The notes under the pieces are model-generated. The model saw only the letters and a program-made list of their open reading frames with translations, was not told the origin of the DNA and did not search any database. DNA of 64,000 nt from Vibrio bivalvicida (lineage in GTDB: Bacteria > Pseudomonadota > Gammaproteobacteria > Enterobacterales > Vibrionaceae): NCBI RefSeq assembly GCF_001399455.2, contig NZ_LLEI02000032.1, positions 248,001 to 312,000 of the forward strand. Reading direction: 5' to 3'. This document shows positions 17,888-27,149 of this stretch, in pieces. Position 1 is the stretch's first letter. Every line of letters begins with the position of its first letter. Made by a program: the position numbers and the translations under genes.

Positions 17888-18770
17888 ATAATGGTCTATG
17901 ACTTTCAAACCACCTCTCGACGAAGTTAATACACTGTATAACCGCGGGTGGTACAAACTGGCGCGCAGGATATAAAGCATATAGTGTTAGCTTACTTTTC
18001 TCGCTGTCAGGCAAAACTTCAACCAGTTCACCTTTCTCCAACAGTTCGCGGCATACGAACTCGGGTAAATAACCAATCCCCAAATCGGCTTTGATTACTT
18101 GCAGCATAAACAACACGCTATTTACACGCAATGAACCAGAAGTAGCAACAAACCCATCAACAGGCCAAACGTTTTTTCCTTTAAAGTAAGCATATTCAAA
18201 ACAGTTGTGAGCCAAAAGATCTTGAGCTGATGAAATGTGAGCATGATGGTTAAAATAACCAGATCCAGCGCATAGGTGGTACTGAAATTCACATAATGCC
18301 CTGCCGATATAATTGGAATCAAATGGCTGGCTTGAGGCTCTAAAACCTAAGTCGAACCCTTCAGCAACTAAATCAATGTTTTCATCCCCTAAGTGAATGT
18401 CAATATCGACATCCGGATATGCGCGCATAAAATCGGCAAACAGCATAGACAAGTCTGTGATTCCTAGTGCCATTGGCGCATTGACCTTGATCTTCCCTCT
18501 CGGTGCTTGAGCCAACGTTTTTACAAATGCATCTGCATCACCGACCTTATTCAGAATTTCGTTGGCATATTTTAGGTACTCTTTACCGACATGAGTCAGT
18601 TGAATATTTCGTGTCGTTCTGTGCAACAGCCTCGCTCCTAGATCTTGCTCTAATCGGCTGATTTCCTTGCTTACCATAGATTTTGATGTTCTCTCCTGCT
18701 CAGCAAGACGAGTAAAGCTCCCTACTTCTACCAGACGAACAAATAGTTCGATCGCTCTTAGTTTGTTCAT
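17886..18770 (-). CDS. LysR-family transcriptional regulator
   Basis: A 294-residue regulator with the winged helix SFTRLAEQERTSKSMVSKEISRLEQ near residues 18-42, LLHRTTRNIQLT wing, and an effector domain. The start is placed at the ATG at 18770 (MNKLRAIELF), which gives the usual family N-terminus; an ATG nine codons upstream is possible. It is divergent from the GST/NTF2/tautomerase operon, the classical layout for a LysR regulator and its target. The sequence is of the CrgA/DmlR-like subgroup by its general look. Confidence 0.88.
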   Translation of the reverse strand: MNKLRAIELFVRLVEVGSFTRLAEQERTSKSMVSKEISRLEQDLGARLLHRTTRNIQLTHVGKEYLKYANEILNKVGDADAFVKTLAQAPRGKIKVNAPMALGITDLSMLFADFMRAYPDVDIDIHLGDENIDLVAEGFDLGFRASSQPFDSNYIGRALCEFQYHLCAGSGYFNHHAHISSAQDLLAHNCFEYAYFKGKNVWPVDGFVATSGSLRVNSVLFMLQVIKADLGIGYLPEFVCRELLEKGELVEVLPDSEKSKLTLYALYPARQFVPPAVIQCINFVERWFESHRPL

Positions 18771-18934
18771 ATATCGCCCTGCTCTAACTGTTCTCATTCC
18801 AGAAACACATGGTTCTCATTGTCACTATATATCTCAACAATCGTTTGCTCTATTGTTTTTCTTGCCGGCAAATGAAATTAATCGTTTTCGTCCAGTGAAC
18901 GGAAACTAAACGACTAAAGTTGGGAGTTAACATC

Positions 18935-19558
18935 ATGTATACCTTATATTTTTTACCAGAGGCTTGCTCTCTCGCTACTCAAACCGTGTTACGCGAACTT
19001 GAGCAAGAAGTGGCTTTAATTAATGTGCAAAGCTTAGAGTCGTTTTCTCAAATTAACCCAGTAGCGAACGTCCCTGTCCTTGTTGATGGCGAGCAAACCT
19101 TAACCGAAGGCGCAGCCATCATGCTTTACCTACTTGAAAAGCATCCATCAAAACTGTGGCCGAATGATGACCCAGTTGCGAAACAAGTTGCTACCCAGAA
19201 CATCATGTTTGCGAATGCCACCATGCACCCGGCTTACAGCAAGTTGTTTTTTGCAGCAAGCTCCATCTCTGAAGAGGAGCTACGCCAGCAGATTTTCGAT
19301 ACGGCAACATCAAGCATCAATAAGCTTTGGCAAGTTGTCGAACAGAAACTGGAAGACGCTCCGTTTTTGGGCGGAATCCAGATCTCTCCTGCAGACATCA
19401 TGCTGGCAGTATATTCGCGTTGGGGTGCTGCTTTTCCTGTCGATATCATCATCCCTGCTAAATCGCAGCAGATGATTGATCGAGTATTAGCGAGGCCGAG
19501 CTTCACTACTTCACTAAATGCTGAATATCAGAATGTCAGTCCAATAGCGGCTAAGTAG
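18935..19558 (+). CDS. glutathione S-transferase family protein
   Basis: A 207-residue protein with a thioredoxin-like N-terminal domain (MYTLYFLPEACSLATQTVLREL; NPVANVPVLVDGEQTLTEGAAIMLYL with the cis-Pro and the glutathione-binding E/G-A pair) and an all-helical C-terminal domain. The catalytic residue is likely Tyr or Ser near the N-terminus. The ATG at 18935 has GGGAG 9 bases upstream; a TTG 15 bases earlier was rejected. First of three rightward genes that look like a detoxification operon. The substrate is unknown. Confidence 0.88.
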   Translation: MYTLYFLPEACSLATQTVLRELEQEVALINVQSLESFSQINPVANVPVLVDGEQTLTEGAAIMLYLLEKHPSKLWPNDDPVAKQVATQNIMFANATMHPAYSKLFFAASSISEEELRQQIFDTATSSINKLWQVVEQKLEDAPFLGGIQISPADIMLAVYSRWGAAFPVDIIIPAKSQQMIDRVLARPSFTTSLNAEYQNVSPIAAK

Positions 19559-19566
19559 AGAGACAC

Positions 19567-19947
19567 ATGAAAAGTGACAACCACCTTCAAAACGACTTTG
19601 AGACCATTACAAACGTGATTGGGCAATATTTTACCGGCATACATAGCGGCGATAGCCAATTGTTAGCTCGCATCTTTCACCCCGATGCTTATCTCAAAGC
19701 CCCTGATTTGAGACGAGAACTCACCGAGTGGTTAACACTCGTAGAACAGCGACCGAAACCAATCGATCGTGGTGATTACTATGGCTATCAAATCCTATCA
19801 ATAGACATCATTGGCCATCAGGCGATGGTAAAAGTGTTATGTCCATTGTTAGGTCGGACTTACATCGATTTTCTTGGCTTATTGTATGAAAACCAACAGT
19901 GGCGAATCGTCAATAAGATGTATGCAGACTATAAAGATAAGGAGTGA
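19567..19947 (+). CDS. NTF2-like (putative lumazine-binding) family protein
   Basis: A 126-residue protein with the cone-like NTF2 fold pattern: N-terminal helices (FETITNVIGQYFTGIHSGDSQLLARIFHPDAYL) and curved strands ending GLLYENQQWRIVNKMYADY. Such proteins are often small-molecule binding or isomerase-like. It starts 8 bases after the GST gene and overlaps the extended frame of the tautomerase gene, so it is part of the same operon. Confidence 0.8.
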   Translation: MKSDNHLQNDFETITNVIGQYFTGIHSGDSQLLARIFHPDAYLKAPDLRRELTEWLTLVEQRPKPIDRGDYYGYQILSIDIIGHQAMVKVLCPLLGRTYIDFLGLLYENQQWRIVNKMYADYKDKE

Positions 19948-19949
19948 AC

Positions 19950-20162
19950 ATGCCCTATATCAACGTCAAGGTGACTGACGAACAAGTCACGTCTCAACAA
20001 AAGCACAAAATCATTAACGCGATGACCCAAGTCATGGTTGATGTATTGGGCAAAGATCCAGCAACTACTTTCGTTGTCATCGACGAAATCAATACCGACA
20101 ATTGGGGCATTGGTTTTGATCAGGTGTCCCAACTACGCGAGCAGAAATTGGCTCTTAAGTAA
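19950..20162 (+). CDS. 4-oxalocrotonate tautomerase family protein
   Basis: A 70-residue tautomerase-superfamily protein. The ATG at 19950 gives MPYINVKV, which leaves the catalytic Pro1 at the mature N-terminus; the GTG two codons upstream would bury it, so it was rejected. VVIDEINTDNWGIGF is the family's conserved C-terminal segment. Last gene of the GST-NTF2-tautomerase operon, followed by a strong terminator. The natural substrate is unknown. Confidence 0.9.
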   Translation: MPYINVKVTDEQVTSQQKHKIINAMTQVMVDVLGKDPATTFVVIDEINTDNWGIGFDQVSQLREQKLALK

Positions 20163-20164
20163 AA

Positions 20165-20192
20165 AAAGCCCCAGTCTCTCGACTGGGGCTTT
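20165..20192. terminator. bidirectional terminator between tautomerase and adhE
   Basis: Perfect 12-base stem AAAGCCCCAGTC / GACTGGGGCTTT with a TCTC loop. On the minus strand a seven-T run follows, ending adhE; on the plus strand it ends the GST operon. Confidence 0.92.
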
Positions 20193-20255
20193 GATCTTTT
20201 CCCGATTTGTAGGTTCCGTGCTAGCGAAAACCTATCTCATACTGAATCTTACTTA

Positions 20256-22955
20256 TTAAGCTTCAGTTTTTACTTTTTTAGCTTTCGCTGCTGGCTTAGA
20301 TTCTTGGTCGGCTTTCTTCTTGATAACAGTCGTACCTTCGAAAGTTTCACCTTCTACGAATGCTTTACCGTAGTAAGAAGCAAGTAGCACTTCTTTAAGC
20401 TCAGTGATTAGTGGGTAACGTGGGTTAGCACCTGTACACTGATCATCGAACGCTTCAACTGCTAACTCGTCTAGTTTCGCAACGAAGTCTGCTTCAGATA
20501 CGCCAGCTGATTGAATCGACAGTGGAATATCTAGGTCGCCTTTCAGCTCTTCCAACCATGCTAGTAGACGTTCAATCTTCTGAGCAGTGCGGTCACCAGC
20601 TTGGCTTAAGCCTAGGTGGTCAGCAACTTCAGCGTAACGACGACGTGCTTGTGGACGGTCGTATTGAGAGAACGCAGTTTGCTTAGTTGGGTTATCGTTC
20701 GCGTTGTAGCGTACAACGTTAGAGATTAGTAGTGCGTTCGCCAGACCGTGTGGTAGGTGGAACTCAGCACCAATTTTGTGCGCCATAGAGTGACAAACAC
20801 CTAGGAATGCGTTCGCAAACGCGATACCAGCGATAGTCGCAGCGTTGTGTACTTTCTCACGAGCGATTGGGTCATTAGCACCGTTCGCGTAGCTTGAAGG
20901 TAGGTACTCTTTTAGCATCTTAAGCGCTTGTAGAGCTTGACCGTCTGAGTACTCGTTAGCAAGAACAGATACGTAAGCTTCTAGAGCGTGAGTTACTGCA
21001 TCGTAACCACCGAATGCTGTTAGAGACTTAGGCATGTTCATTACTAGGTTAGCATCAACGATAGCCATGTTTGGTGTGATTTCGTAGTCAGCTAGTGGGT
21101 ACTTAGCACCAGTCTTGTCGTCAGTAACAACCGCGAATGGAGTAACTTCAGAACCAGTACCAGATGTAGTAGTGATACATACAAGCTCAGCTTTCTTGCC
21201 CATTTTAGGGAACTTGTAGATACGTTTACGGATATCCATAAAGCGCATTGCTAGTTCTTCGAAGTGAGTTTCTGGGTGCTCGTACATAACCCACATGATC
21301 TTAGCTGCATCCATTGGTGAACCACCACCTAGAGCTAGGATTACGTCAGGTTGGAAGCTCTTCATTGCTTCTGCGCCTTTCTCAACAACAGATAGTGTTG
21401 GATCAGCTTCTACGTCAAAGAAAGTTTGAACTTCGATGCCTTGTTCTTTAAGCAGTTTAACGACTTCATCAGCGTAACCGTTGTTGAATAGGAAACGGTC
21501 AGTTACTAGGAATGCGCGTTTCTTACCTTCTAGGTCGCTCATTGCGATTGGAAGGCTACCACGACGGAAGTAGATAGACTTAGGTAGTTTGTGCCACAAC
21601 ATGTTTTCAGCTCGCTTAGCTACAGTTTTCTTGTTGATAAGGTGCTTAGGACCAACGTTTTCAGAGATAGAGTTACCACCCCATGAACCACAACCAAGAG
21701 TTAGAGACGGTGCAACGTTGAAGTTGTAAAGGTCACCGATACCACCGTGAGTAGTTGGGATGTTTACAAGGATACGTGCTGTCTTCATCTTGTCACCGAA
21801 GTAACGGATGCGATCTGCGTTTACGTCTTGGTTAGTGTAAAGACCAGATGTGTGGCCGATACCACCGATTTCAACCATAGTTACCGCTTGAGCAACAGCG
21901 TCTTCGAAGTTGTCAGCGCGGAATAGACCTAGAGTTGGAGATAGTTTCTCGTGTGCAAACTCGTCGTCGTAAGAAACCTTACCTAGACCTTCACCTACAA
22001 GTACTTTTGTATCTGCAGGCACTTTAACGCCAGCCATTTCAGCGATTGCTGGAGCAGGTTGACCTACGATTTTCGCGTTTAGGTTACCGTCGATAAGAAG
22101 TACTTTACGTACTTTATCTGCGTCAGCTTTAGATAGAACGTGAGCTTTGTGAGAAGCAAAACGCTCTTTCACTTCGTCATATACTTCGCTAACTACGATA
22201 GCTGCTTGCTCAGAAGCACATACTACGCCGTTATCGAATGTTTTAGACATAAGGATAGAAGCTACAGCACGTTTGATGTCAGCAGTTTCATCGATAACTA
22301 CAGGAACGTTACCTGCACCTACACCGATTGCTGGCTTACCAGAAGAGTATGCTGCTTTAACCATGCCTGGACCACCTGTTGCAAGGATAAGTGCAATACC
22401 GTCGTGCTTCATAAGAGCGTTAGAAAGCTCTACAGATGGTTGATCAATCCAGCCGATGATGTCTTTTGGTGCGCCCGCAGCTACTGCTGCATCTAGAACT
22501 AATTTCGCTGCATCGTTAGTAGAGTTCTTGGCACGTGGGTGTGGCGAGAAGATGATGCCGTTACGCGTTTTTAGAGAGATTAGAGATTTAAAGATTGCAG
22601 TAGATGTTGGGTTAGTTGTTGGTACGATACCACAGATGATGCCCACAGGCTCAGCGATAGTCATAGTACCTAAGTTGTCATCCTCTTCTAGGATGCCACA
22701 TGTTTTTTCATCTTTGTATTTGTTGTAGATGAACTCTGAAGCAAAGTGGTTTTTGATTACTTTGTCTTCAACAATACCCATGCCAGACTCTTCAACCGCT
22801 TGTTGTGCTAGCGGGATACGAGCGTGGTTAGCTGCTAAAGATGCTGCACGGAAGATTGCATCTACTTTCTCTTGAGAGAATGTTGCAAACTCTGCTTGCG
22901 CCGCTTTAACGCGAGCAACCATTGCATCTAGTTCAGCCATATTAGTTACAGGCAT
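20256..22955 (-). CDS. adhE: bifunctional aldehyde-alcohol dehydrogenase AdhE
   Basis: An 899-residue fusion. The N-terminal CoA-acylating acetaldehyde dehydrogenase (about 1-440) carries the catalytic Cys in [10 protein letters not shown]. The C-terminal iron-dependent alcohol dehydrogenase (about 450-870) has [10 protein letters not shown] for NAD and the metal-binding His cluster [16 protein letters not shown]. Together they reduce acetyl-CoA to ethanol in fermentation; the protein forms spirosomes. Start at ATG 22955 (MPVTNMAEL) behind TAGGAG; the frame extends 10 codons further without a ribosome site. The C-terminal tail is Lys/Ala rich. The neighbouring marC gene is also its neighbour in E. 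coli. Confidence 0.97.
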   Translation of the reverse strand: MPVTNMAELDAMVARVKAAQAEFATFSQEKVDAIFRAASLAANHARIPLAQQAVEESGMGIVEDKVIKNHFASEFIYNKYKDEKTCGILEEDDNLGTMTIAEPVGIICGIVPTTNPTSTAIFKSLISLKTRNGIIFSPHPRAKNSTNDAAKLVLDAAVAAGAPKDIIGWIDQPSVELSNALMKHDGIALILATGGPGMVKAAYSSGKPAIGVGAGNVPVVIDETADIKRAVASILMSKTFDNGVVCASEQAAIVVSEVYDEVKERFASHKAHVLSKADADKVRKVLLIDGNLNAKIVGQPAPAIAEMAGVKVPADTKVLVGEGLGKVSYDDEFAHEKLSPTLGLFRADNFEDAVAQAVTMVEIGGIGHTSGLYTNQDVNADRIRYFGDKMKTARILVNIPTTHGGIGDLYNFNVAPSLTLGCGSWGGNSISENVGPKHLINKKTVAKRAENMLWHKLPKSIYFRRGSLPIAMSDLEGKKRAFLVTDRFLFNNGYADEVVKLLKEQGIEVQTFFDVEADPTLSVVEKGAEAMKSFQPDVILALGGGSPMDAAKIMWVMYEHPETHFEELAMRFMDIRKRIYKFPKMGKKAELVCITTTSGTGSEVTPFAVVTDDKTGAKYPLADYEITPNMAIVDANLVMNMPKSLTAFGGYDAVTHALEAYVSVLANEYSDGQALQALKMLKEYLPSSYANGANDPIAREKVHNAATIAGIAFANAFLGVCHSMAHKIGAEFHLPHGLANALLISNVVRYNANDNPTKQTAFSQYDRPQARRRYAEVADHLGLSQAGDRTAQKIERLLAWLEELKGDLDIPLSIQSAGVSEADFVAKLDELAVEAFDDQCTGANPRYPLITELKEVLLASYYGKAFVEGETFEGTTVIKKKADQESKPAAKAKKVKTEA

Positions 22956-23570
22956 AGTGAATCTCCTAAATTGATAAATATTCAAAACTTTTTTAGTAAG
23001 GTCACTGTGATTGTTGAAACAGAGAACTTAGTAAATCGCTTTCAGGACTGAGTATATTATTTCAGGTTATGAAAATAATTGACCCAGATCAGTTCTCAAA
23101 AACTATTTACCCACTTAGTGGTACCTAATTCTCAAAATTCACTTTAAACCCATAATAATCATAGACTTAAATCACAAAACCCTGTTGGGCAAATTTTCAG
23201 CAGTTAGCCCTTTATATTTGTCAAATGACCACATTTTGTAAAAAAGTTTCATTTTTTGACCACATACTTACATGTGATCCATAAAATTTGTGCTACTGAG
23301 AGTATATCCTAAGCGCATTATCTCTCTATATTCAGTCTCTATTTTTATTTAAAATGTGCGAATGTTAACGTTTATGTCAAACGTACCATCTTCTAACCAC
23401 ACTCTACATAACATAGTAAGTCATTAGTGTTTACGTTTTCTTCAATAATAAGATTTTCTCAGTAATGAAATAGGTTTAACGTTAGTTTTTTTCATTCGTT
23501 CATGAGTAAGATTTCGACTATATTCCGCATGTAATCTGTTCCTTCTTTTTACTTTGTTTGGACACACCGA
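22956..23570. other. long divergent regulatory region between adhE and marC
   Basis: 615 bases without a gene. It should hold the adhE leader and promoter, which in enterobacteria is long and controlled by several redox and global regulators. I see AT-rich blocks, a palindrome CCACTTAGTGG, and a hairpin GGGC/GCCC in the middle, but no site clear enough to name a regulator. Confidence 0.5.
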
Positions 23571-24209
23571 ATGCAGACCTTCGAAATCGCTATATTTTTG
23601 CAGTTTTTCCTTGGCTTGGTAGCTGCAGTTAACCCTGTTGGCATCATGCCTGTGTTCGTTTCTCTAACCGGTCATATGACTCAAGAAGAGAAGCACAAGA
23701 CTGCGGTCACTGCGAACCTTGCTGTGGCGATTATATTGGTCGTATCTCTAATGGCAGGACAGATACTGCTCGATATGTTTAGCATTTCGCTAGACTCGTT
23801 CCGAGTAGCGGGTGGTCTATTGCTTCTGAGTATCGCGTTTTCGATGATGAGCGGTAAGCTAGGTGAAGATAAACAGAACAAACAAGAGAAGTCTGAATAC
23901 GTTAGCCGCGAACAAATCGGTGTTGTACCACTCGCCATGCCCCTTATGGCTGGGCCAGGTGCAATTAGCTCGACTATCGTTTATGGCTCTCGCTATCCAG
24001 GCATGTTCGACACCGTCGGTATCGTAATTACCATCATCATTTTTGCTTTGTGTACCTGGCTACTATTCCGTTCGGCACCATTAATCGTGCGCTTCCTAGG
24101 TCAGACTGGGATCAACGTCATCACTCGTATTATGGGTTTGATTCTTGGTGCTCTGGGCATTGAATTTATTGCTAACGGCCTACGTAACCTCTTCCCAGGG
24201 TTAGCCTAA
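23571..24209 (+). CDS. MarC/YchE family membrane protein
   Basis: A 212-residue inner-membrane protein with about six helices and the family motifs AVNPVGIMPVFVSLT, RVAGGLLLLSIAFSMM, PLAMPLMAGPGAISSTIVYG and RIMGLILGALGIEFIANGL. The family has been suggested to transport small neutral amino acids, but a firm function is lacking. It is divergent from adhE, the same neighbourhood as E. coli ychE. Confidence 0.92.
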   Translation: MQTFEIAIFLQFFLGLVAAVNPVGIMPVFVSLTGHMTQEEKHKTAVTANLAVAIILVVSLMAGQILLDMFSISLDSFRVAGGLLLLSIAFSMMSGKLGEDKQNKQEKSEYVSREQIGVVPLAMPLMAGPGAISSTIVYGSRYPGMFDTVGIVITIIIFALCTWLLFRSAPLIVRFLGQTGINVITRIMGLILGALGIEFIANGLRNLFPGLA

Positions 24210-24258
24210 GCCAAATTATCGAGTATGATAGAATGACTTCACTAAATGTCGTTCTATC

Positions 24259-25107
24259 ATGCCAAGAAACTCTTTAAAACATCACCTTTACGTCATTATC
24301 TTCGGTACTCACACCAAGGCGGGCCGTACTTTCGATCTTGCGCTCATCGTGGCGATTTTGTCATCTCTACTCGTGCTAGTGTTAGAATCAATTCCTTCCG
24401 TTCGATCAAGCTGGGGAACACAACTAAGGTACATGGAATATACCTTTACCGGTTTGTTTACGATTGAGTATCTGTTGAGGATCTATTGCTCGCCAAAGCC
24501 AACAGCGTATGCAAAAAGCTTCTACGGTGTCATCGACTTGCTCGCAATACTGCCTACATATTTAGCGATATTCTTCCCATCCGCCTCGTTTATGGGCGTC
24601 ATCAGAGCACTGAGGATAATGCGTATTTTTCGCGTATTGAAACTAGTCCGTTACTTACAAGACTCCAATATCTTGTTGCGCTCTTTACTAATGGCCAAAC
24701 GCAAAATTTTTATCTTCTTTAGTACAGTCGCCATCTTGGTCACAATATTTGGTGCACTAATCTATGTCATTGAAGGGCCAAAGAATGGCTTTACCAGTAT
24801 TCCGCAAAGTATTTATTGGGCGATTGTCACTATTACTACCGTCGGCTATGGTGACTTGATTCCGCAAACAGCGCTAGGTAAAGCGATTGCATCTATGACC
24901 ATGTTACTCGGTTACTCAATACTGGCAGTGCCAACTGGCATCATTACTGCTGAGTTAAACCAAGAGATGAACTCACACAAAACTCTTGTCAAGTGCCCAA
25001 ATTGTATGCAAACAGGTCATGACTCTGACGCTCTACATTGTAAGCACTGTGGCAGCGAACTTGCCTCCCCAGATCAGCGCGTTGTACCCGTTGAGAAATC
25101 GACTTAA
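24259..25107 (+). CDS. voltage-gated-type potassium channel with C-terminal zinc ribbon
   Basis: A 282-residue channel subunit. Helices S1-S6 are visible, with an S4-like charged helix (RALRIMRIFRVLKLVRYL near residues 117-134) and the K+ selectivity filter TVGYGD at 194-199 between S5 and S6. The C-terminus carries CPNC...CKHC, a zinc-ribbon-like module at about residues 250-268. The tetrameric channel is expected in the inner membrane. The last codon nearly touches the stop of the converging small membrane protein. Confidence 0.93.
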   Translation: MPRNSLKHHLYVIIFGTHTKAGRTFDLALIVAILSSLLVLVLESIPSVRSSWGTQLRYMEYTFTGLFTIEYLLRIYCSPKPTAYAKSFYGVIDLLAILPTYLAIFFPSASFMGVIRALRIMRIFRVLKLVRYLQDSNILLRSLLMAKRKIFIFFSTVAILVTIFGALIYVIEGPKNGFTSIPQSIYWAIVTITTVGYGDLIPQTALGKAIASMTMLLGYSILAVPTGIITAELNQEMNSHKTLVKCPNCMQTGHDSDALHCKHCGSELASPDQRVVPVEKST

Positions 25108-25514
25108 CTTTTATTGTCGTATCGCTGATCCAAGCACTTAACGGTTAGCCATCCAATGACCAATGCGCTAAACCATGACGATACGACAAGCCAATTTGGC
25201 CACATGCTAACAGCAAGCCAACTCGCCACTATCATACCAATGCAATACGTCACCCTCGACACTCTTTTTCTATGACTATTCGCAGCCCAGACAGCCGCTA
25301 AGATTGTCGCACATGCGGACAGACCAACCCCGATAACATCAACGACGAATACTATATCTCTCCACCATTCCACATAACATTCACCACCGTTTGTAGATTG
25401 TTCCGGACAAAATAATATCGCGGCCAACGAAATGAGCTCACCGACTAACATATGGATAACGAGCCATGCCGCGATCGCCGCAACCACGGCTAGGAAGATA
25501 CGTAGGATACTCAT
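25104..25514 (-). CDS. hypothetical membrane protein, 136 residues
   Basis: Four predicted helices: about 4-36, 52-75, 87-108 and 111-128. A short loop between helices 1 and 2 contains CPEQ and GGECYVEWW, two cysteines that could form a disulfide on the outer side. I do not recognise the family. It overlaps the 3' end of the channel gene by four bases in opposite direction and lies downstream of the asd terminator. Confidence 0.7.
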   Translation of the reverse strand: MSILRIFLAVVAAIAAWLVIHMLVGELISLAAILFCPEQSTNGGECYVEWWRDIVFVVDVIGVGLSACATILAAVWAANSHRKRVSRVTYCIGMIVASWLAVSMWPNWLVVSSWFSALVIGWLTVKCLDQRYDNKS

Positions 25515-25534
25515 TGATTGCCTTAATAGAAAAA

Positions 25535-25555
25535 ACCCTACTAAAATAGTAGGGT
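25535..25555 (-). terminator. asd terminator
   Basis: Stem ACCCTACT (25535-25542) / AGTAGGGT (25548-25555) followed on the minus strand by TTTTTT. It lies 30 bases past the asd stop. Confidence 0.88.
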
Positions 25556-25585
25556 CTTGATTAATAAAGGCAAGTCTAATTGAGA

Positions 25586-26701
25586 TTAGGCTTTTTCACT
25601 TAAGATAATGCGTAGTGTACGACGTAACGGCTCAGCCGCCCCCCACAATAGTTGATCGCCAACAGTAAACGCATTTAAGAAGTCATCGCCCATTGCCATC
25701 TTGCGCAGACGACCGACTGGGATAGATAACGTGCCTGTCACTTTTGCTGGCGTCAGTTCTTCAGCAGTGATGTCACGATCGTTCGGAATCACTTTTACCC
25801 AATCATTGTGGGTAGCAATCATCTCTTCGATTTCATCCATTGGCACATTCTGCTTCAACTTAATCGTTAGTGCCTGAGAGTGACAACGCATCGCGCCAAT
25901 ACGAACACAGGTTCCATCAATAGGCACTGGTGCATCTTGGAAACCAAGTATCTTGTTTGCTTCAACCCCTGCTTTCCACTCTTCTTTGCTTTGACCATTG
26001 TCACGCTTAACATCAATCCATGGGATAAGCGACCCAGCTAGCGGTACACCAAACTTATCGGTTGGGAACGAGCTTCCGCGCATAGTGTCAGCGACTTTTT
26101 TATCGATATCTAAAATAGAGCTTGAAGGGTTGGCTAACTCAGAGCTAACTGAATCATTGATGACACCCATCTGCGAGATCAACTCACGCATGTTTTGAGC
26201 GCCCGCACCCGAAGCCGCTTGGTAAGTCATCGCGCTTGTCCACTCAACCAGACCTTTCTCAAATAGGCCACCTAAACCCATCAGCATCAAACTCACTGTA
26301 CAGTTACCACCAACAAAGGTATTTGTACCACCGTGGATACCTTGTTGGATCTGGCTTAGGTTGACAGGATCTAGCGTAATAATCGAATCTTGCGCCATAC
26401 GTAAAGTTGATGCGGCATCAATCCAGTATCCTTTCCAACCTGCTTGGCGTAGTGCTGGGTAGACTTTCTCCGTGTAGCTACCACCTTGACAAGTGATCAC
26501 TGCATCTAGCTGTTTTAGGCTCTCAATATCAAAAGCATCTTGAAGTAGGCCTGCCTCTTTACCTAAGTTAGGTGCAGGAATACCGATCTGAGATGTGCTG
26601 TAAAAAACTGGCTCAATAAGGTCAAAATCTTTCTCTTCAACCATTCGCTGCATTAGCACAGAACCCACCATGCCACGCCAACCGACTAAACCTACTCTCA
26701 T
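25586..26701 (-). CDS. asd: aspartate-semialdehyde dehydrogenase
   Basis: A 371-residue enzyme that reduces aspartyl phosphate to aspartate semialdehyde with NADPH, the branch point to lysine/diaminopimelate, threonine and methionine. NADP-binding [11 protein letters not shown] at the N-terminus; catalytic Cys134 in [10 protein letters not shown]; substrate-binding residues in [16 protein letters not shown]. This is the long gammaproteobacterial type, close to E. coli Asd. Start at ATG 26701 behind GGAGAG; a TTG two codons upstream is not needed. Confidence 0.96.
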   Translation of the reverse strand: MRVGLVGWRGMVGSVLMQRMVEEKDFDLIEPVFYSTSQIGIPAPNLGKEAGLLQDAFDIESLKQLDAVITCQGGSYTEKVYPALRQAGWKGYWIDAASTLRMAQDSIITLDPVNLSQIQQGIHGGTNTFVGGNCTVSLMLMGLGGLFEKGLVEWTSAMTYQAASGAGAQNMRELISQMGVINDSVSSELANPSSSILDIDKKVADTMRGSSFPTDKFGVPLAGSLIPWIDVKRDNGQSKEEWKAGVEANKILGFQDAPVPIDGTCVRIGAMRCHSQALTIKLKQNVPMDEIEEMIATHNDWVKVIPNDRDITAEELTPAKVTGTLSIPVGRLRKMAMGDDFLNAFTVGDQLLWGAAEPLRRTLRIILSEKA

Positions 26702-27149
26702 TCTCAACTCTCCGTGTATTCAATTTTAAAAAGGGAATAGCTCAATATTCAATTTTCGCAGCAAAATCTCAAGAGAAAATTGCATCAAATCTGTAACTTT
26801 TATTTCTTATTTCGTTAATGCCGACCAGAAGCCTTGCTTTGTAGACTTTTTCACCACTTGTTATTTACCTATACAAAAACACGCCACAGACAAAACAACA
26901 ACGAAAAGCTCGTGCCACACAAAACTTACATTTAGATACAACACTTGCGACTAATTTTAACGTTTCACCACATTTTTAACTAGCAACAATTCAATCAACA
27001 GACACAAATCACACGAAGGCGACATTTTATCGAAATATTATTCCATCTAATGTAGAGTGCCCTACGTCCTTAAATTGGAGTTAACACTCCTTCGTAAACA
27101 GATTTGTTCCCCTGTTTGCATTTGCTAATAAATAATTAAGAGGCTCCGT
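26702..27149. other. divergent intergenic region asd/NhaC antiporter
   Basis: No gene. It holds the promoters for asd and for the antiporter. An inverted repeat CAATTTTC/GAAAATTG lies near the asd side, and small hairpins GGAGT/ACTCC and AAACAG/CTGTTT lie in the antiporter leader. No lysine-riboswitch core was found. Confidence 0.5.

Noticed and set aside
22140-22728. Open frames of 90-118 codons on the plus strand inside adhE
   Set aside because: They are antisense to a highly conserved coding gene, have no ribosome sites and code for low-quality sequences; they arise from adhE codon use.
23100-23300. Rex or CRP sites for adhE
   Set aside because: Half-sites such as TTTTGTGATTT exist, but no full palindrome close enough to the consensus to name a regulator.
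26702-27149. Lysine riboswitch upstream of asd or the NhaC antiporter
   Set aside because: NhaC-type and asd genes can carry one, but I found no lysine-riboswitch core sequence on either strand.
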